Source of the DNA: Palaemon carinicauda
Lineage: Eukaryota > Arthropoda > Malacostraca > Decapoda > Palaemonidae
Reading direction: 5' to 3'
Length of the DNA: 64,000 bases
Assembly: GCF_036898095.1 (NCBI RefSeq)
Contig: NC_090745.1
Span: 83,936,178-84,000,177 of the forward strand
Each line of letters opens with the position of its first letter. Within the stretch, counting starts at the first letter, position 1. Shown piece after piece: positions 42,591-53,741 of this stretch. Below the pieces are notes generated by a model. The model did not search any database, had not been told where the DNA came from, and worked only from the letters and a program-made list of their open reading frames with translations. Both the position numbers and the translations under genes were made by a program.

Positions 42591-43504
42591 AGTATACCAG
42601 AGCATTACTGTATCTGTGGATTCTCAAAACGTGCCGTACTCCCCGAAGGTATTTCCCGGCCCACTAGACCTAGAGACCTAAGATGTTACCGTCATACATC
42701 TTTTCAACTAACCATAGACCATGTTAGTGCTTTCTGCCCCCTACAGGGAAGAGTCCTACTAGACTCTGGAAAAGTCTCGAAGAGTATATATACCAATGTA
42801 TGAATAACAGACAAGCCAATATAGTGGTCTCACCCTATATCATGTAAAGCATAGTTTGTAAAGAACCACTGAGTCAATATGAAATATCGACCAGTTCTCC
42901 GTTCAATACTGGATTGGACAAAGGTTTATATCCGAGTAGGCGGAAAACTTGCATATCCGCCACCGTCCCCTCAGGGTATGGAGTCCTCCCGCCAAGGGGA
43001 AGCATAAACCAATGCAAAGAACGCTTGCATAAAGGAACAATCTATTAGAATTATCCCAGATAAATATACATAGAACGTAATGCAAAATTATATCAAATAA
43101 ATTGACACAGGTGAAGGAGATGCAAGGTTCACAAGAACTAGTTTATTGACAACCAATAAATAAAACAGGTTAAACAACCATTATATATATATAAGAGGAG
43201 GATAACCAACAAATAAGCATAAGCATGATAGTAAACAGAAACTTGTTTTTCTGAAAGAAAAACATTAGCGCCACTTTTAACATACCGAGGTATCAAAATT
43301 ATAAAAGTCTGTATTACTAATCAGTTACATTAGCGTTGGAAACGCTCGGCACACATGTCTGCACTTATGCTAGGTTCACCTTTGAAAGTGGAACAGTCAA
43401 TGTGGGCAACCCAGTGCCCTAACACTTAGTTTGTAGAACAGTTCGTAACTACACACTCACCCCGGAATTAATCATCCCAATTAAATCCACTGTTCCTCGC
43501 AGAG
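42591..43504 (-). other. B2 3' untranslated region
   Basis: No gene. Aligns in parts with B1 16504-16580 and 25447-26100, including the conserved ACTGTTC region near 43390-43440. Confidence 0.6.
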
Positions 43505-44536
43505 TTAAACAGCAGGGTTAACGACACAACCCACTGCTACCACAGACCTCTTTAGTTGCTTCACTTGCTTTGCATAGTGACGAAAGAACACTCTGGAAGA
43601 CTTCCAGCCAGTGTATGAACGAAGATGTTCAAAATCCATACAATTAAAGAAATTTAAGGATGAGGCAACTTTCCTCGGATTGTGACCTGCGGGTGTACTG
43701 TCTGGATCCGCTCTGCGAATAAAATAGGTGATTTTCGCCCTAAGTTGCTTCAGTGATAAATTTGAGCCTGATGTTTCTCCCCTGAATAGTTGACCACGCC
43801 TGAAGTCTGTAGTTATACGAAGATAGACCTTTAGGCATTCCACTGGACATAGAGATGCATCTTCTTTCAGAGGGCAGATTCTCCAGGGACCCCACCTGTT
43901 GGTGGGTAACTCGTTCTTGGCGAGAAACGTAGAATCCGGAAACAGGTTCAGTTCTCCCCCATCCAAGAACTGAACACGACCCTCCTCTCTCGAGAGGGCT
44001 ACAATTTCACTAACCCTGGCCCCCGACGTGAGTGCAAATAGGAAAATAACTTTTTGGGTCAAATCCTTTAAAGCATACTCCTCATTGTTCTACAGCGAAG
44101 CGAAATGAAGAACTTTATCTAAAGACCATGAAATGGGCTTTGGAGGTGCTGATGGTCTAAGCCTAGCACAGGCTTTCGGAATTTTATTAAAAATATCGTT
44201 AGCGAGGTCGACCTGGAAGGCATATAAAATGGGTCTTGTCAAAGCAGATTTACACGTTGATATTGTGTTGGCTGCTAACCCTTGACCATGGAGGTGGATG
44301 AAGAAAGATAAGCAGAAGTCCGTCGAGATCTTTTGCGGATTCTTCGCCTTGACCAAGGCCACCCATTTCCTCCAAGATGACTCATATTGCCTTCTAGTAG
44401 ATTTGCACTTATATTCCTCTAGGAAGTCTATACTGTCTTTCAAAATCCCGAAACGTTTTCTCACCGCTAGGGAGAGAAAATCATGAGCTGCAGGTTCCGG
44501 GTTTTCTGTGATGAAGCGCAGACAGTCGACTTCTGA
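43505..44536 (-). pseudogene. B2 tyrosine recombinase, one nonsense codon
   Basis: SEVDCLRFITEN start, TRRQYESSWRKW block, then TAG at 44092-44090 where B1 has an open FASNFNNED stretch. Beyond it the same frame continues with SGARVSEIVALSREE, PAGHNPRKVASS and RHYAKQ. All catalytic residues (Arg, His, Arg, Tyr) are present; the single stop is the only clear lesion. Confidence 0.9.
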
Positions 44537-46480
44537 ACTCGCTGGGTCAGAACTGGATCTGGTAACGGTAGACACTTCAGCCGTAGTTCCAATGCCAGAG
44601 GGAACCACACGCTGTTCGGCCACTTGTGAGTCACTATTGCCGCTACTCCCTTGAAAGATCTCAGTTTGTTGAGGACCCTCAACAGAAGGTTGTGAGGAGG
44701 GAACAGGTAAATCCTGGACCATCTGTTCCAATCGAGGGACATCGCGTCCACTGCTTTCGCCAAGGGATCCTCGTACGGGGACACTTAAAGGGGTAACTTC
44801 TTGTTGTCTTTCGTCGCAAAGAGGTCTATCTGCAGTTCTGGGACTTGACTCAAGATGAAGGAGAATGATCCTGCGTCTAGGGACCATTCCAACTCTATCG
44901 GTGTGAACCTGGATAGAGCGTTCGCTGTCACATTGCGGACTCCTTGAAGGTGAACTGCCGACAGGTACCACTTCTTCTTTTCCGCCAGTCGAAAGATGGC
45001 CAACATCACCTGGTTGAGTGGTGGTGACCTCGATCCTTGTCGATTCAAGCATCTCACAATCACCTCGCTGTCCAGCACCAACCTTATGTGGATCGAGCGA
45101 CGAGGGGAGACTTTCTTCAAGGTAAGGAGTACTGCCATAGCTTCCAGAAAGTTTATGTGAAATGTCTTGAATATATTGGACCAAGTCCCTTGGGCCTTCT
45201 TCCGATGAGAATGACCTCCCCACCCCTCCTTCGAGGCGTCTGTGTGAATAGTCAACGAGGGGGGAGGTGGCTGAAGAAGTACCGACTTCTTTAGTTGCCT
45301 GACTTGGGACCAAGGCCTGAGAAGCGTGCGTAGACGAAGCGGAACTGGTCTTATTAGATCTCTTCGCGCGTTTGATGCATAACTTCTCCAAACTCCGGTT
45401 GCATCCTTTAGCTGTGCTCTTAGCACCGGGTCTGTTACTGAGGAAAACTGGAGAGAACCCAGCACTCTCTCCTGTTCGCGTCTTGATATCCTTTCGGAAT
45501 CCAGAAGTCTCTTGACAGAACCAGCTATCTCCTTCCTCTTCTTCGCCGGGATGGAGAGTTGGTGTGACACTAGGTCCCAGTGGATTCCCAACCACTGGAA
45601 CTTTTGAGATGGAGAAAGTCGAGACTTTTTTCTGTTGATCTTGAAGCCTATATACTCTAGGAACTGGATCACCTGTAGGGAAGCTTGCAAACATTCTGTC
45701 TTGGATGCTGCCCACACTAGCCAGTCGTCCAGGTAGGCTACCACCTGGATTCCCTTTAGGCGTAATTGTTTGAGAGCTACGCTCGCAAGCTTTGTGAAGA
45801 TCCTTGGGGCTATGTTTAGCCCGAATGGCATGGCTCTGAAGGCGTAGAGTCTTCGATGTAGCTTGAACCCTAGGTAGGGGGAGAGTTGACAATTGATTGG
45901 AACATGCCAATAGGCGTCTGACAAATCTATGGAGACGGTAAATGCCCTCTTGGGCAGTAAGGTCCTTATGTGTTGCAGTGTTAGCATCTTGAACTTGCAG
46001 TTCACTTGTTGAGTGGCGACAAGTCCAGAATGACTCCGAGTTTTTCTGAGTCCTTCTTGGGAACACAAAACAGCCTACCTTGGAATTTGATGGACTTTAC
46101 CCTTCGGATTACCCTTTTCTCCAACAGTTCTTGAATGTACTCCTCCAGAACGGGGGTGGAGTGTTGGAAAAATCGAGGACACGGGGGTGGAGTGCTGTAC
46201 CAGCTCCAACCCAGTCCATTCTTGAGTAGGCTGTGGGCCCAGGGATCGAAGGTCCACCGATCCCGAAAATTCTGAAGTCTCCCTCCTACCGGTATCATCT
46301 CACTTTGACTGCTGTTGCCCTGAGGCCTTGCCTCCTTGACCGCGACCACCCCTGAATCCCCTCCCCCTTGAGGGGCGTCTAGACGAACCTCTGGCTGCTT
46401 CTCTAAGCTTCGCTCGAAAGGTAGTTGACTGCCCTTCGAACACTGGGTTAAATGCCGGAGACTGCGTCGAAACGGCTTGG
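44467..46480 (-). pseudogene. B2 reverse transcriptase, RNase H and methyltransferase-like region
   Basis: Starts VGGRLQNFRDRWTF (in the +1 frame to gag). A small deletion after LSPLNK near 46010 shifts the frame. Then SIDLSDAYWHV, FGLNIAPRIFTKL, VAYLDDWLVW, RNase H IHTDASKEGWGGHS, VLDSEVIVRCLNRQG and NVTANALSR (the usual Asp of TADALSR is Asn here). The methyltransferase-like part IDLFATKDN is cut by TAA at 44787-44785, then SPYEDP and IYLFPPH follow. Confidence 0.9.
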
Positions 46481-48236
46481 GGTACCCACTGGTACGTGGT
46501 CGGGGTTTGTGCCACCATCTGGGGCACTGTAGGCATAGGAAATTGCTGTTGCTGCTGCTGTCTGAATGGCTTGGCTGGCCGAGAGGGTAGCCTAGTCTTC
46601 TTAGTCTTCTTCTTTGGTTGGGGACCCTCATCCGGGGAAGACTTTCTCTTGAGGGATAGGCCCCACTTCTGGAGAAGGTTTCTATTCTCCGTGGCGGCCC
46701 TATCTACAACCTCCTTGACCGCTTCACTAGGGAAGAGGTCTTTGCCCCAAATGTTGGAGGAGATTTGCTTCCTTGGCTCGTGCCTCACCGCAGCCGAGGC
46801 GAACACGAACTCCCTACAAGCCCTCCTAGCTTTGACGAAGCTATAAAGGTCCTTCGTCACTGTGACTAGGTGTGTCTTAGCCACTACCATGAACATCTCA
46901 TGGACCTTGGGGTCACTTGCCATTGTCTCCAGAGTTTTTTGATGAGACATTGAGGCAGCAAGTCTTTCTTTTGTCTCAAGCTACCTTCGCAAAAGAAAGT
47001 CAGACAGCTTGGGGAGGTTCTCACCGAACTGACGTCCGGCAATATCAGCCTCCAACTTCCCGACTGAGAAGGTAAGATGGACGTCCTTCCAGTCCTTGTG
47101 GTCCATGGGTAGGGCCAAAGACAGAGGTTTACACTCCTCCGAGGAGGGGCATGGCTTAACTGCCTCGACTGCTTTCAGCACAGCCGTAAACCCTTTCTGC
47201 ATAAAGGGGAAGGCTCTAGAAGGAGAGGACACAAAGGAAGGGTGCTTCTTACTCAAAGCAGGTACCTTCGAGTTTGAGAAGCCCCTCTCTTTCATCGAGC
47301 TTGACAATAAAGCTTGAGCCTTAGCGTGATCCAAAACTATGACCTCCTTCAGCTCTGTTTCTTCCTTTGAGGCTGGTTCCTTCCTTAGACGGACATAACA
47401 GTCCGGATATGACTCCTTGCTGGGCCAGAATTCCACCTCCTCAAGGGGGACTGAGCCCAACTTCTCCGAAATGACGATTTTTCCCGTCGTCATAGGCATG
47501 TGCTCAGCATACTTCCAAGGGTTAACATCTGAGCACAAGGGAAGGTCTTTCACGCTGAGCTTCTTCTGGGGCCCACGTGATGCTGCAAGTCTCCGCATCT
47601 CCAGCTCCATTGCAGCCGCCTTCTCATTATTCTCCCTCTGCATCTGTTGGATCATTCCAACGATGGAGGAAAGGGTCTTTCCCAGCTCATCTGGGAGAGA
47701 GGACGATGTTGAGGGAATAGGTTCAGTGGCCTGAACCGGAGTAGCCGACACCTCGTCAACCTCTTCCTCTTCATTGTCTGGAGCCTGCTCTTCATCCTGG
47801 TCTTCTGCCAGAAGGTCATCTTCCAGACGCTCGGACACCTCCGACATCCTATCGTCCAATTGATGTCCTGCAGGGCGTCCGCGACTTCAGAATCCACAGG
47901 GATCTGAACCACTGGTATCTCCACTTGAGGCTGGGGAATCACTGCATCAGCTGACGCCCTGGGGAAAAGGTAAGCCCTCATCTTCTCACTTGGAAGATAG
48001 GGCCCAGAAGTGTTCTTCTGAAAGCCCCTTACCCAGGTACGAAGCTTCTCCCTTGCTGCGTCCCTTGACTCCGCCGTCTTAGGGGAATCTGTGCACACGG
48101 TACATACCTGCGGGTCCCAATACTGGAGATCACCTTTGGAGACTGCGCATGCTGCGTGCCTCCTACACAAATCATGTCCACAGAAGTTCTTGCTGCGGAC
48201 GTTGCAGAAAACGCTTCCACACTTCGGATGGTCCTC
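46300..48236 (-). pseudogene. B2 gag, one frameshift and one nonsense
   Basis: Cys/His domain PKCGSVFC, FCGHDLCRRH, WDPQVCTVC directly after the acceptor. There is no ATG between the acceptor and this domain. A frameshift near 47862 precedes the acidic region (SEVSERLEDD). The central domain has VKDLPLCSDVNPWKYAEHM and LSKKHPSFVSSPS. A TAG at 46983-46981 follows LSDFLLRR. The final part has ARRACREFVFASAAVRH, IWGKDLFPSEAV and an RG-rich tail. Confidence 0.88.
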
Positions 48237-50219
48237 CTGTAAAGAGAAGAAAATTCCATGAATATTAAGTGAACTACCTATCACTGGATATACATAGCTT
48301 AGCACAACTAAACTAGAAAGGAAAGACACACACTTGTATTTCCCGCACAGTCAATTGCTGCAACCTTCCAGATAATAAAATCGTATGGTTAATCTATTCT
48401 AAAGCAACCAATGAATAATTTCCAGAGGAAACAGGTGTAGCTCACACCCAAAAAATTATTTTAAAATGCTGGATAGTAGACAAGAAAGAACTCACTTTCT
48501 TTATCTGTAAGGTTACACCAAAGGGTTGTGCGAGACAACACAAAAGTGTTAGAAAAAACTTAGTGTTGTAACAAATACTATACTATAGTTTTCTCCCTAC
48601 AGTATATACTATACTGAAAAATACTGGCTACAGTATAGAAGGTAATGTGCCGGCCGGCACACACCTTAACTAGTTCCAAAGTATACTACTTAAGAACTAT
48701 AAGGTGGAAGAACGCTGGTTCAAATGCATGTGCCGGCCGGCAACTACACAAGATAGCACCCGGCTGCCGGCCACCAATCGTAGCGGCCAGCAGACAATGG
48801 TGTGATATATAGCAGGCCGGCAAAGGTATACAACCAATGCCGGCCGGCAGCAAAAGAACCAGAGAACTCCGACTGCCGGCCACTCAGGCCGGCAGCCGGG
48901 CTTGAGTACAACACTAGAAGAAAAACAGAATGGATGCCGGGATAAGAGACTGTACTACCTCATAACCCGGTAACCCGAAAGAATGCACATAAGGAAGGGG
49001 AGAATATAACTTCAGGCTTCCTGACCAATGCCATCTGGCTCTACAGACAAACATGGATGAGAGACCAAGGGAGGTCTGGGCAGCACTCAAAGTGCGTGCC
49101 GGCCGGAAAGGGACTGAGTCAACCCCACATCCTAACCTATGCTAGGTACAGATGTAGAATGACAGACAGGAATGCAATGGCTAGGCCATCACAAAGGAAA
49201 GAGGGGGAAAGGGAGAAGAGGGTCCTGCTAACCTTGCTCTAATAATGAATCACCCGCAACCAAGAAAACTCATCTTAGCCTAGGGGAGATCTGAGGAGGG
49301 AGGCCAGCAATACTTGCCAACTCCCTCGGAACCAAAGCAAGGAAGGCGTTGTTATTCACAGAAAAGAGGATCTTATCCTCCACACCGAGAACAATAACAC
49401 AGGACTAGTCTGCTAGATCACAAGAAGAAGGAATCATCTCGTACAGAAACCTTCGAAAGTGAACTAAGGAGGCTAAGCCTCCTATGTCTGTTGTCAGTCT
49501 AGCGAGGGAATCTCAACCACAAACTAGACATAAACAGACTCAGACTAAGAACGCTGATGTCCTGCCCCCTCCCTGAAGCTAGACTTACTGGAAACAGGAA
49601 GGAACAGAAACACCCTAATATAGTTGTATCTAAAGTCAATTCAGATAAACCATTAGGGTTAAGCCCAAGGCTTAAACAGAGGGAAAGGGATTGCACACCT
49701 TCTCCGAAGAGAAGAGAGCAACCGGGAAGTTTGAGAAAGTATACTAAGGCCCCATAGACAACTAGCCTAGGCGCAAAGAGAATCGATTACCTAAATCACC
49801 GAAACTCACTCGTATACTATCTTGGAAGAAATCAACATAATCTTAAATGTATAAAACTGCCTAAAGCTTCAAAAAAAATTTTAAAACACTCGGAAATCTG
49901 AATATCATGCAAGAAAGTACTAGGGCCAAACGACTAGGCTACAAGGTCTAGCGTAGGCCAGAATCGGCAAATCCTTCGCCAAAACAAAAATACTAAAAGC
50001 ATCATATAAAGAAATCCTATATAACGCTAAACAGCTAAAATTATTAAAGCAAAACAGCCAGGAACGTCACTCTGGCTAACTAAATAACTCATACCTAGCG
50101 AGCGAAAGCGTCCAGGACGCCTCCGGTAGGCAACAGCTCTTGTAACAACGCTATCACGATCAAATCACTTTTAAAATTACCAAGAGCTTACATTTATACA
50201 TAAAAGAAATAATACTCAA
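48237..50219 (-). other. B2 long leader or intron with TGCCGGCCGGCA palindromes
   Basis: No gene. Perfect 12-bp palindromes at 48648-48659, 48731-48742 and 48838-48849, and a near match at 49097-49108. Ends (minus strand) in TTCTTCTCTTTACAG (48251-48237) before gag. Confidence 0.65.
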
Positions 50220-50249
50220 CTTATCAGAAGCAGAAGTTGGAGAAAGCAT
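50220..50249 (-). CDS. Putative B2 gag leader exon
   Basis: ATG plus nine codons, Ser/Pro/Thr-rich and ending Asp-Lys, followed by GTTGAGTA: the same plan as A1, A2 and B1. The B2 gag body lacks an ATG before its Cys/His domain, which favours an upstream initiator. Confidence 0.4.
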
Positions 50250-50284
50250 TATAAGTTGAAATAATCCAAGAATTGCGAGAAACA

Positions 50285-50623
50285 CAGGGAAAAAACACCG
50301 CGCAATGCACGCTTACGAAACGGGAGAGGAGAGATACCTTGCGAGCGACTCTCCTTTCTTTCTCGTTTTCGTTTTCTTGCCAATTGACCACTTCGAAGTG
50401 TTAACTCTGTTCGGGGTGCAGATTGCTATGTGGCGTGTCAAGAATACGTCCTCTGATATTTCGCGATATCCCTGGTTCTTTTATTAGGGATATTCGCTCC
50501 AGGAGTTAGAATTCTGGGTACCTTAAGGTAAATTCTCTGGGAATATCGCCGTAGTTATAATATACCCAAGAAAGCTACCCTTTAGGAACTTCCATCAGGA
50601 CGACATGGCTTGAGCCCAAAAAA
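50285..50623 (-). repeat. B2 left inverted terminal repeat
   Basis: Inverted copy of the right ITR. Terminus GGCTTGAGCCC then six A (50618-50623). Confidence 0.88.
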
Positions 50624-50811
50624 GTTAAATTAAACTGTCCAAGTTGGACTAACAAAAAACTATCTTATTCGTGTGAAAAGGAAAATCCAATATCCTTGAT
50701 AGTCGAAAGGCAGCGAAAGCCATAAACAATAAACAATGGGTACTTCACCAAATTTGTAGACAAAACAAACCCACAACGAAACGAATTTCCGACATGTTGA
50801 CTCGATCAACG

Positions 50812-50985
50812 GCAGGGAATTTCTGAGGAATGTTGGGAATGGTTCTAGTAACCTATGAGAGATGGAGCTCATGTATGACCACCTACTGTCATGGCGGCGG
50901 TTGCTGCGAAATTTGAATTTCTGCAGTGCACGCCACGAATCACGGGATTTAAGCTATATATATGTAACTACCAGGGAAGTTACAT
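50812..50985 (-). repeat. C2 left inverted terminal repeat
   Basis: TTTCTGAGGAATGTTGGGAATGG to GTAACTACCAGGGAAGTTAC; inverted relative to 26175-26345. The C2 leader flanks it (50624-50811). Confidence 0.82.
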
Positions 50986-50994
50986 ATTTAAAAA

Positions 50995-51322
50995 CGGATT
51001 TTGAAGCAAAGCGAAAAATTTATTTTTGGGTGAGATAGCCATGTGGTCCTGATGGACCCGCCCTCCCTTTTCTAAGAAAAGGAGTATACATACGTAACAA
51101 TGCCCACCCGAAACTACTCTATCTGTAGCCATCCATGCTTAATTGCAACAAGGAGTTGCCATGCGTGGCGCTGTAGTAGTACGGGAAGGGGATCTACCGG
51201 GTAACCTTAATGACATGCTTCATCTCGATTGTCATCATACACTTTTTCTTTTCACTACCCTTGTTTGCACTCGCTTGCTTTGGGCCCATTGCTTATTCAC
51301 TGAATTCTGCCCAGATTAACGC
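50995..51322 (+). mobile_element. B1 continued: second ICR arm and remnant of right region
   Basis: CGGATTTTGAAGCAAAGCG through GCCATGTGGTCCTGATGG (to 51055) is the right-terminus arm of the B1 ICR, directly continuing 26140 across the C2 insertion. The following 270 bp resemble the B2 stretch between ICR and ITR only at the start (GGACCCGCCCT). No B1 right ITR was found. Confidence 0.8.
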
Positions 51323-51712
51323 AAAAACGGATTTTGAGCGAAGCGAAAAATCTATTTTTGGGTGAGATAGCCATGGCGTCCTGATGGAAGGTTCCTTTTT
51401 GGTAGCTTCCTTGGGTATATAACTACTAGATATTCCCAGAGAATTTAACCACAGGTTATCACAGAATTCTAACTTCTGGAGCGAGTATCCTAAAGGTTTC
51501 CCTTTTAAGACATCGTATATCAACAGGGGACGCATGTATTAACGCGCCACATAGCTATCTACACCCTAAACAGAGTTAACACTTCGGTGTGTAGGGGCGG
51601 AGAATAGCTGGGAGCCGTTCCACAGCTAATCTCGTTCGTGGCTACTTTTGGTACTCGAGACGTAAACAAACGGGCGCCATTGCTAAATGACGTCACGTCC
51701 GTCCTCATCCTG
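51323..51712 (-). repeat. A2 right inverted terminal repeat
   Basis: AAAAACGGATTTTGAGCG terminus, then the ITR body including TGACGTCA (51688-51695). Inverted partner at 59808-60160. Confidence 0.93.
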
Positions 51713-51790
51713 AAGCCAGTTGCTTGCCGATCACCATGATACAGCAGAGCAGGGTGGGACCTAAAAACTGGACGAAGTAGCAGGGAGGGT

Positions 51791-51883
51791 CCATCAGGAC
51801 GCCATGGCTATCTCACCCAAAAATAGATTTTTCGCTTCGCTCAAAATCCGTTTTTTGGGCTCAAGCCATGGCGTCCTGATGGA
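51791..51883 (-). repeat. A2 internal complementary region
   Basis: CCATCAGGACGCCATGGC to AAAATCCG, six T (51851-51856), then GGGCTCAAGCCATGGCG: the exact join of the A2 termini in complement. Confidence 0.93.
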
Positions 51884-52703
51884 AGAATACCAGAGAATCA
51901 ATGTATCGTGGTAGATTTTCCCCTATTGGGTAAGTGCCAAAGGCTTTGAACAAGGTAGCATAGTAATCTTAATAAAAGAACCGTAGGGAAGAAACCTTCC
52001 TGCCCCCCTTGGCAGTGAAGTTCCCACGGGCCATGCCGAGATCAAAGTGGTTATCGAAGGGCTATTCACCCTGCTAGAAGAACCTGAAGAACTTGGAGAC
52101 AAGACTGAATGGTTGGCATTCGTATCGGAACATTCTCGAAGGCAGACAAGTGGTGGTTGGACACTGTATGTAGAGAAGAATAGTCTCGTCTCTAAGGTAT
52201 GAAGAGTAAGTATTCGTATTGGAATATTACATTGCAAAGGTGAATATATAATAAGGGTTAAGACCTTAGTATCTTCATTAACCATAAGGAAGGGGATAAT
52301 AAAACTATGACAGACATGTATTTCATAGTATAAGTAGGAGCGGATTGAGACGCACAAGTAATAAAATAAGAATTTTATTTCACAATTGCAGAAAAAATAA
52401 ATGAATTGCAGTAATAAGTAAAGTTAATTTACAACAATTTATAATGTACATAGTAATAAAGACTTGCTCTTGAATCTGAAAGGGAATTTCAAATTTATTA
52501 GTAGGCACTCGTTCTCGAGGAACGTCAGTCTTTAATTAAAACACATCATGCTCTAGGCATGCGGCACTCGTGTGACGACTATGACATTTCACCTGGGATA
52601 AGAACAGTTATAAGAAAGCACTAAGTGTTTTCGACATCACTACGTATCGCTCGAGGGTCAACATAGGCACCCGAAGAGTTAGAGTCCCAAGTAACTCGCT
52701 GTT
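51884..52703 (-). other. A2 3' untranslated region
   Basis: No gene. Candidate AATAAA on the minus strand at 52379-52374. Confidence 0.65.
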
Positions 52704-53741
52704 CTATGCAGAGTTAGGTGCAGGTTTCATAACACTACCTGCGGCTACCACAAAATGTTTGACTTCGTGCACTTGTTTCGCATAATGTTTGAAGAAAACA
52801 CGCGAGGACTTCCAGCCTGTGAAACTTTTAAGGCTTTCGAAGTCCATACTCTGAAAGAAATTCAGAGACGATGCAACTTTTCTAGGATCGTGACCGGCGG
52901 GTGTACTGTCAGGATCCGCTCTGCGAATGAAGTAGGTGATTTTCGCTCTTAGTTGTTTCAGTGACAGGTCGCTGCCCGATGTTTCTCCTTTGAAGAGTTG
53001 GCCTCCACCAAAGTTCGAAGTTCTGCGAAAATAGACCTTGAGGCTCTCTACTGGGCATAGAGAGGCATCTTCCTTCAGGGGGCATATTCTCCAGGGGCCC
53101 CATCTTTTGGTGGGTAATTCGTTTTTGGCGAGAAACGTCGGATCCGGGGAGAGGGTAAGGTCTCCTGAATCAGTAAACAGGATATGACCCTCTTCTCTTG
53201 ATAATGCCACTATTTCGCTGACTCGGGCTCCTGAAGCAAGAGCAAAGAGAAATATAACTTTCTGAGTCAGATCCTTGAGAGGGCATGAATCATTATCCAA
53301 GTTGGAGGCGAAATGGAGCACCTTGTCCAATGACCAGGAGATCGGTTTCGGTGGGGGTGCTGGGCGTAGACGAGCGCATGCTTTCGGCAGTTTATTGAAG
53401 ATGTCGCTGGACAGATCAATTTGGAAGGCATACAACAGTGGTCTAGTCAAGGCCGATTTGCAAGTAGAAATCGTATTGGCTGCTAATCCCTGTCCATGAA
53501 GGTGAATAAAGGCCATGCAAAAATCAATGGTGATTTCCGTAGGATTTTTTGCCTTGACGAATGAGACCCATTTTCTCCAAGATGATTCGTATTGCCGTCT
53601 TGTGGATTCGGTCTCGTATTCCTCGAGGAAGTCTAGACTTTTCTTCGAGATCCCAAACCTCTTCTTCGCGGCTAGGGAGAGAAAATCATGAGATGAAGGT
53701 CCTTGATTTTCGATGATGAAGCGAAGACAGTCGACTTCTGT
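52704..53741 (-). CDS. A2 tyrosine recombinase, apparently intact
   Basis: About 345 residues from TEVDCLRFI. Integrates the circular DNA form by strand exchange. N-terminal DNA-binding half (TRRQYESSWRKWVSF, GLAANTISTCKSALTR); catalytic half with Arg 173 (GARVSEIV, codon 53225-53223), His/Arg in PAGHDPRKVASS (284-287) and nucleophile Tyr 320 in KHYAKQ (codon 52784-52782). The frame equals the gag frame and stays open upstream through the whole RT region, so the true start is unclear; overlaps the RT frame end by about 70 bp. Confidence 0.9.
   Translation of the reverse strand, partial: TEVDCLRFIIENQGPSSHDFLSLAAKKRFGISKKSLDFLEEYETESTRRQYESSWRKWVSFVKAKNPTEITIDFCMAFIHLHGQGLAANTISTCKSALTRPLLYAFQIDLSSDIFNKLPKACARLRPAPPPKPISWSLDKVLHFASNLDNDSCPLKDLTQKVIFLFALASGARVSEIVALSREEGHILFTDSGDLTLSPDPTFLAKNELPTKRWGPWRICPLKEDASLCPVESLKVYFRRTSNFGGGQLFKGETSGSDLSLKQLRAKITYFIRRADPDSTPAGHDPRKVASSLNFFQSMDFESLKSFTGWKSSRVFFKHYAKQVHEVKHFVVAAGSVMKPAPNSA

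Larger units (their letters stand above)
42034..50623 (-). mobile_element. DIRS-like B2 (family B), inserted in the C2 leader
   Basis: Complete minus-strand copy of about 8.6 kb: left ITR (50623-50285), leader exon, 2-kb leader, gag (48236-46300), RT-RNase H-MT (46480-44467), YR (44536-43505), 3' UTR, ICR (42590-42496), right ITR (42390-42034). ITR arms differ at about eight of 320 positions by my count. Genes carry a few stops and small indels. Confidence 0.9.
26141..50994 (-). mobile_element. DIRS-like C2 (family C), host of three nested insertions
   Basis: Minus-strand element spanning 24.9 kb but only about 6.7 kb without insertions. Order on the minus strand: left ITR (50985-50812), leader (50811-50624 and 42033-41291), gag (41290-39025), RT (39020-38450), RNase H (38440-37857), MT (37214-36960), YR N-half (36760-36123), YR C-half (27222-26898), ICR (26478-26376), right ITR (26345-26175). 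Interrupted by B2, a 640-bp repeat and A1. Termini are TGGTATTTTT at 26141 and AAAAA at 50990-50994. Confidence 0.87.

Noticed and set aside
42606..42612. TACTGTA in B2 next to the ICR as a footprint
   Set aside because: Aligned A2 and A1 sequences have the same length here (AATGTA), so no insertion is needed.
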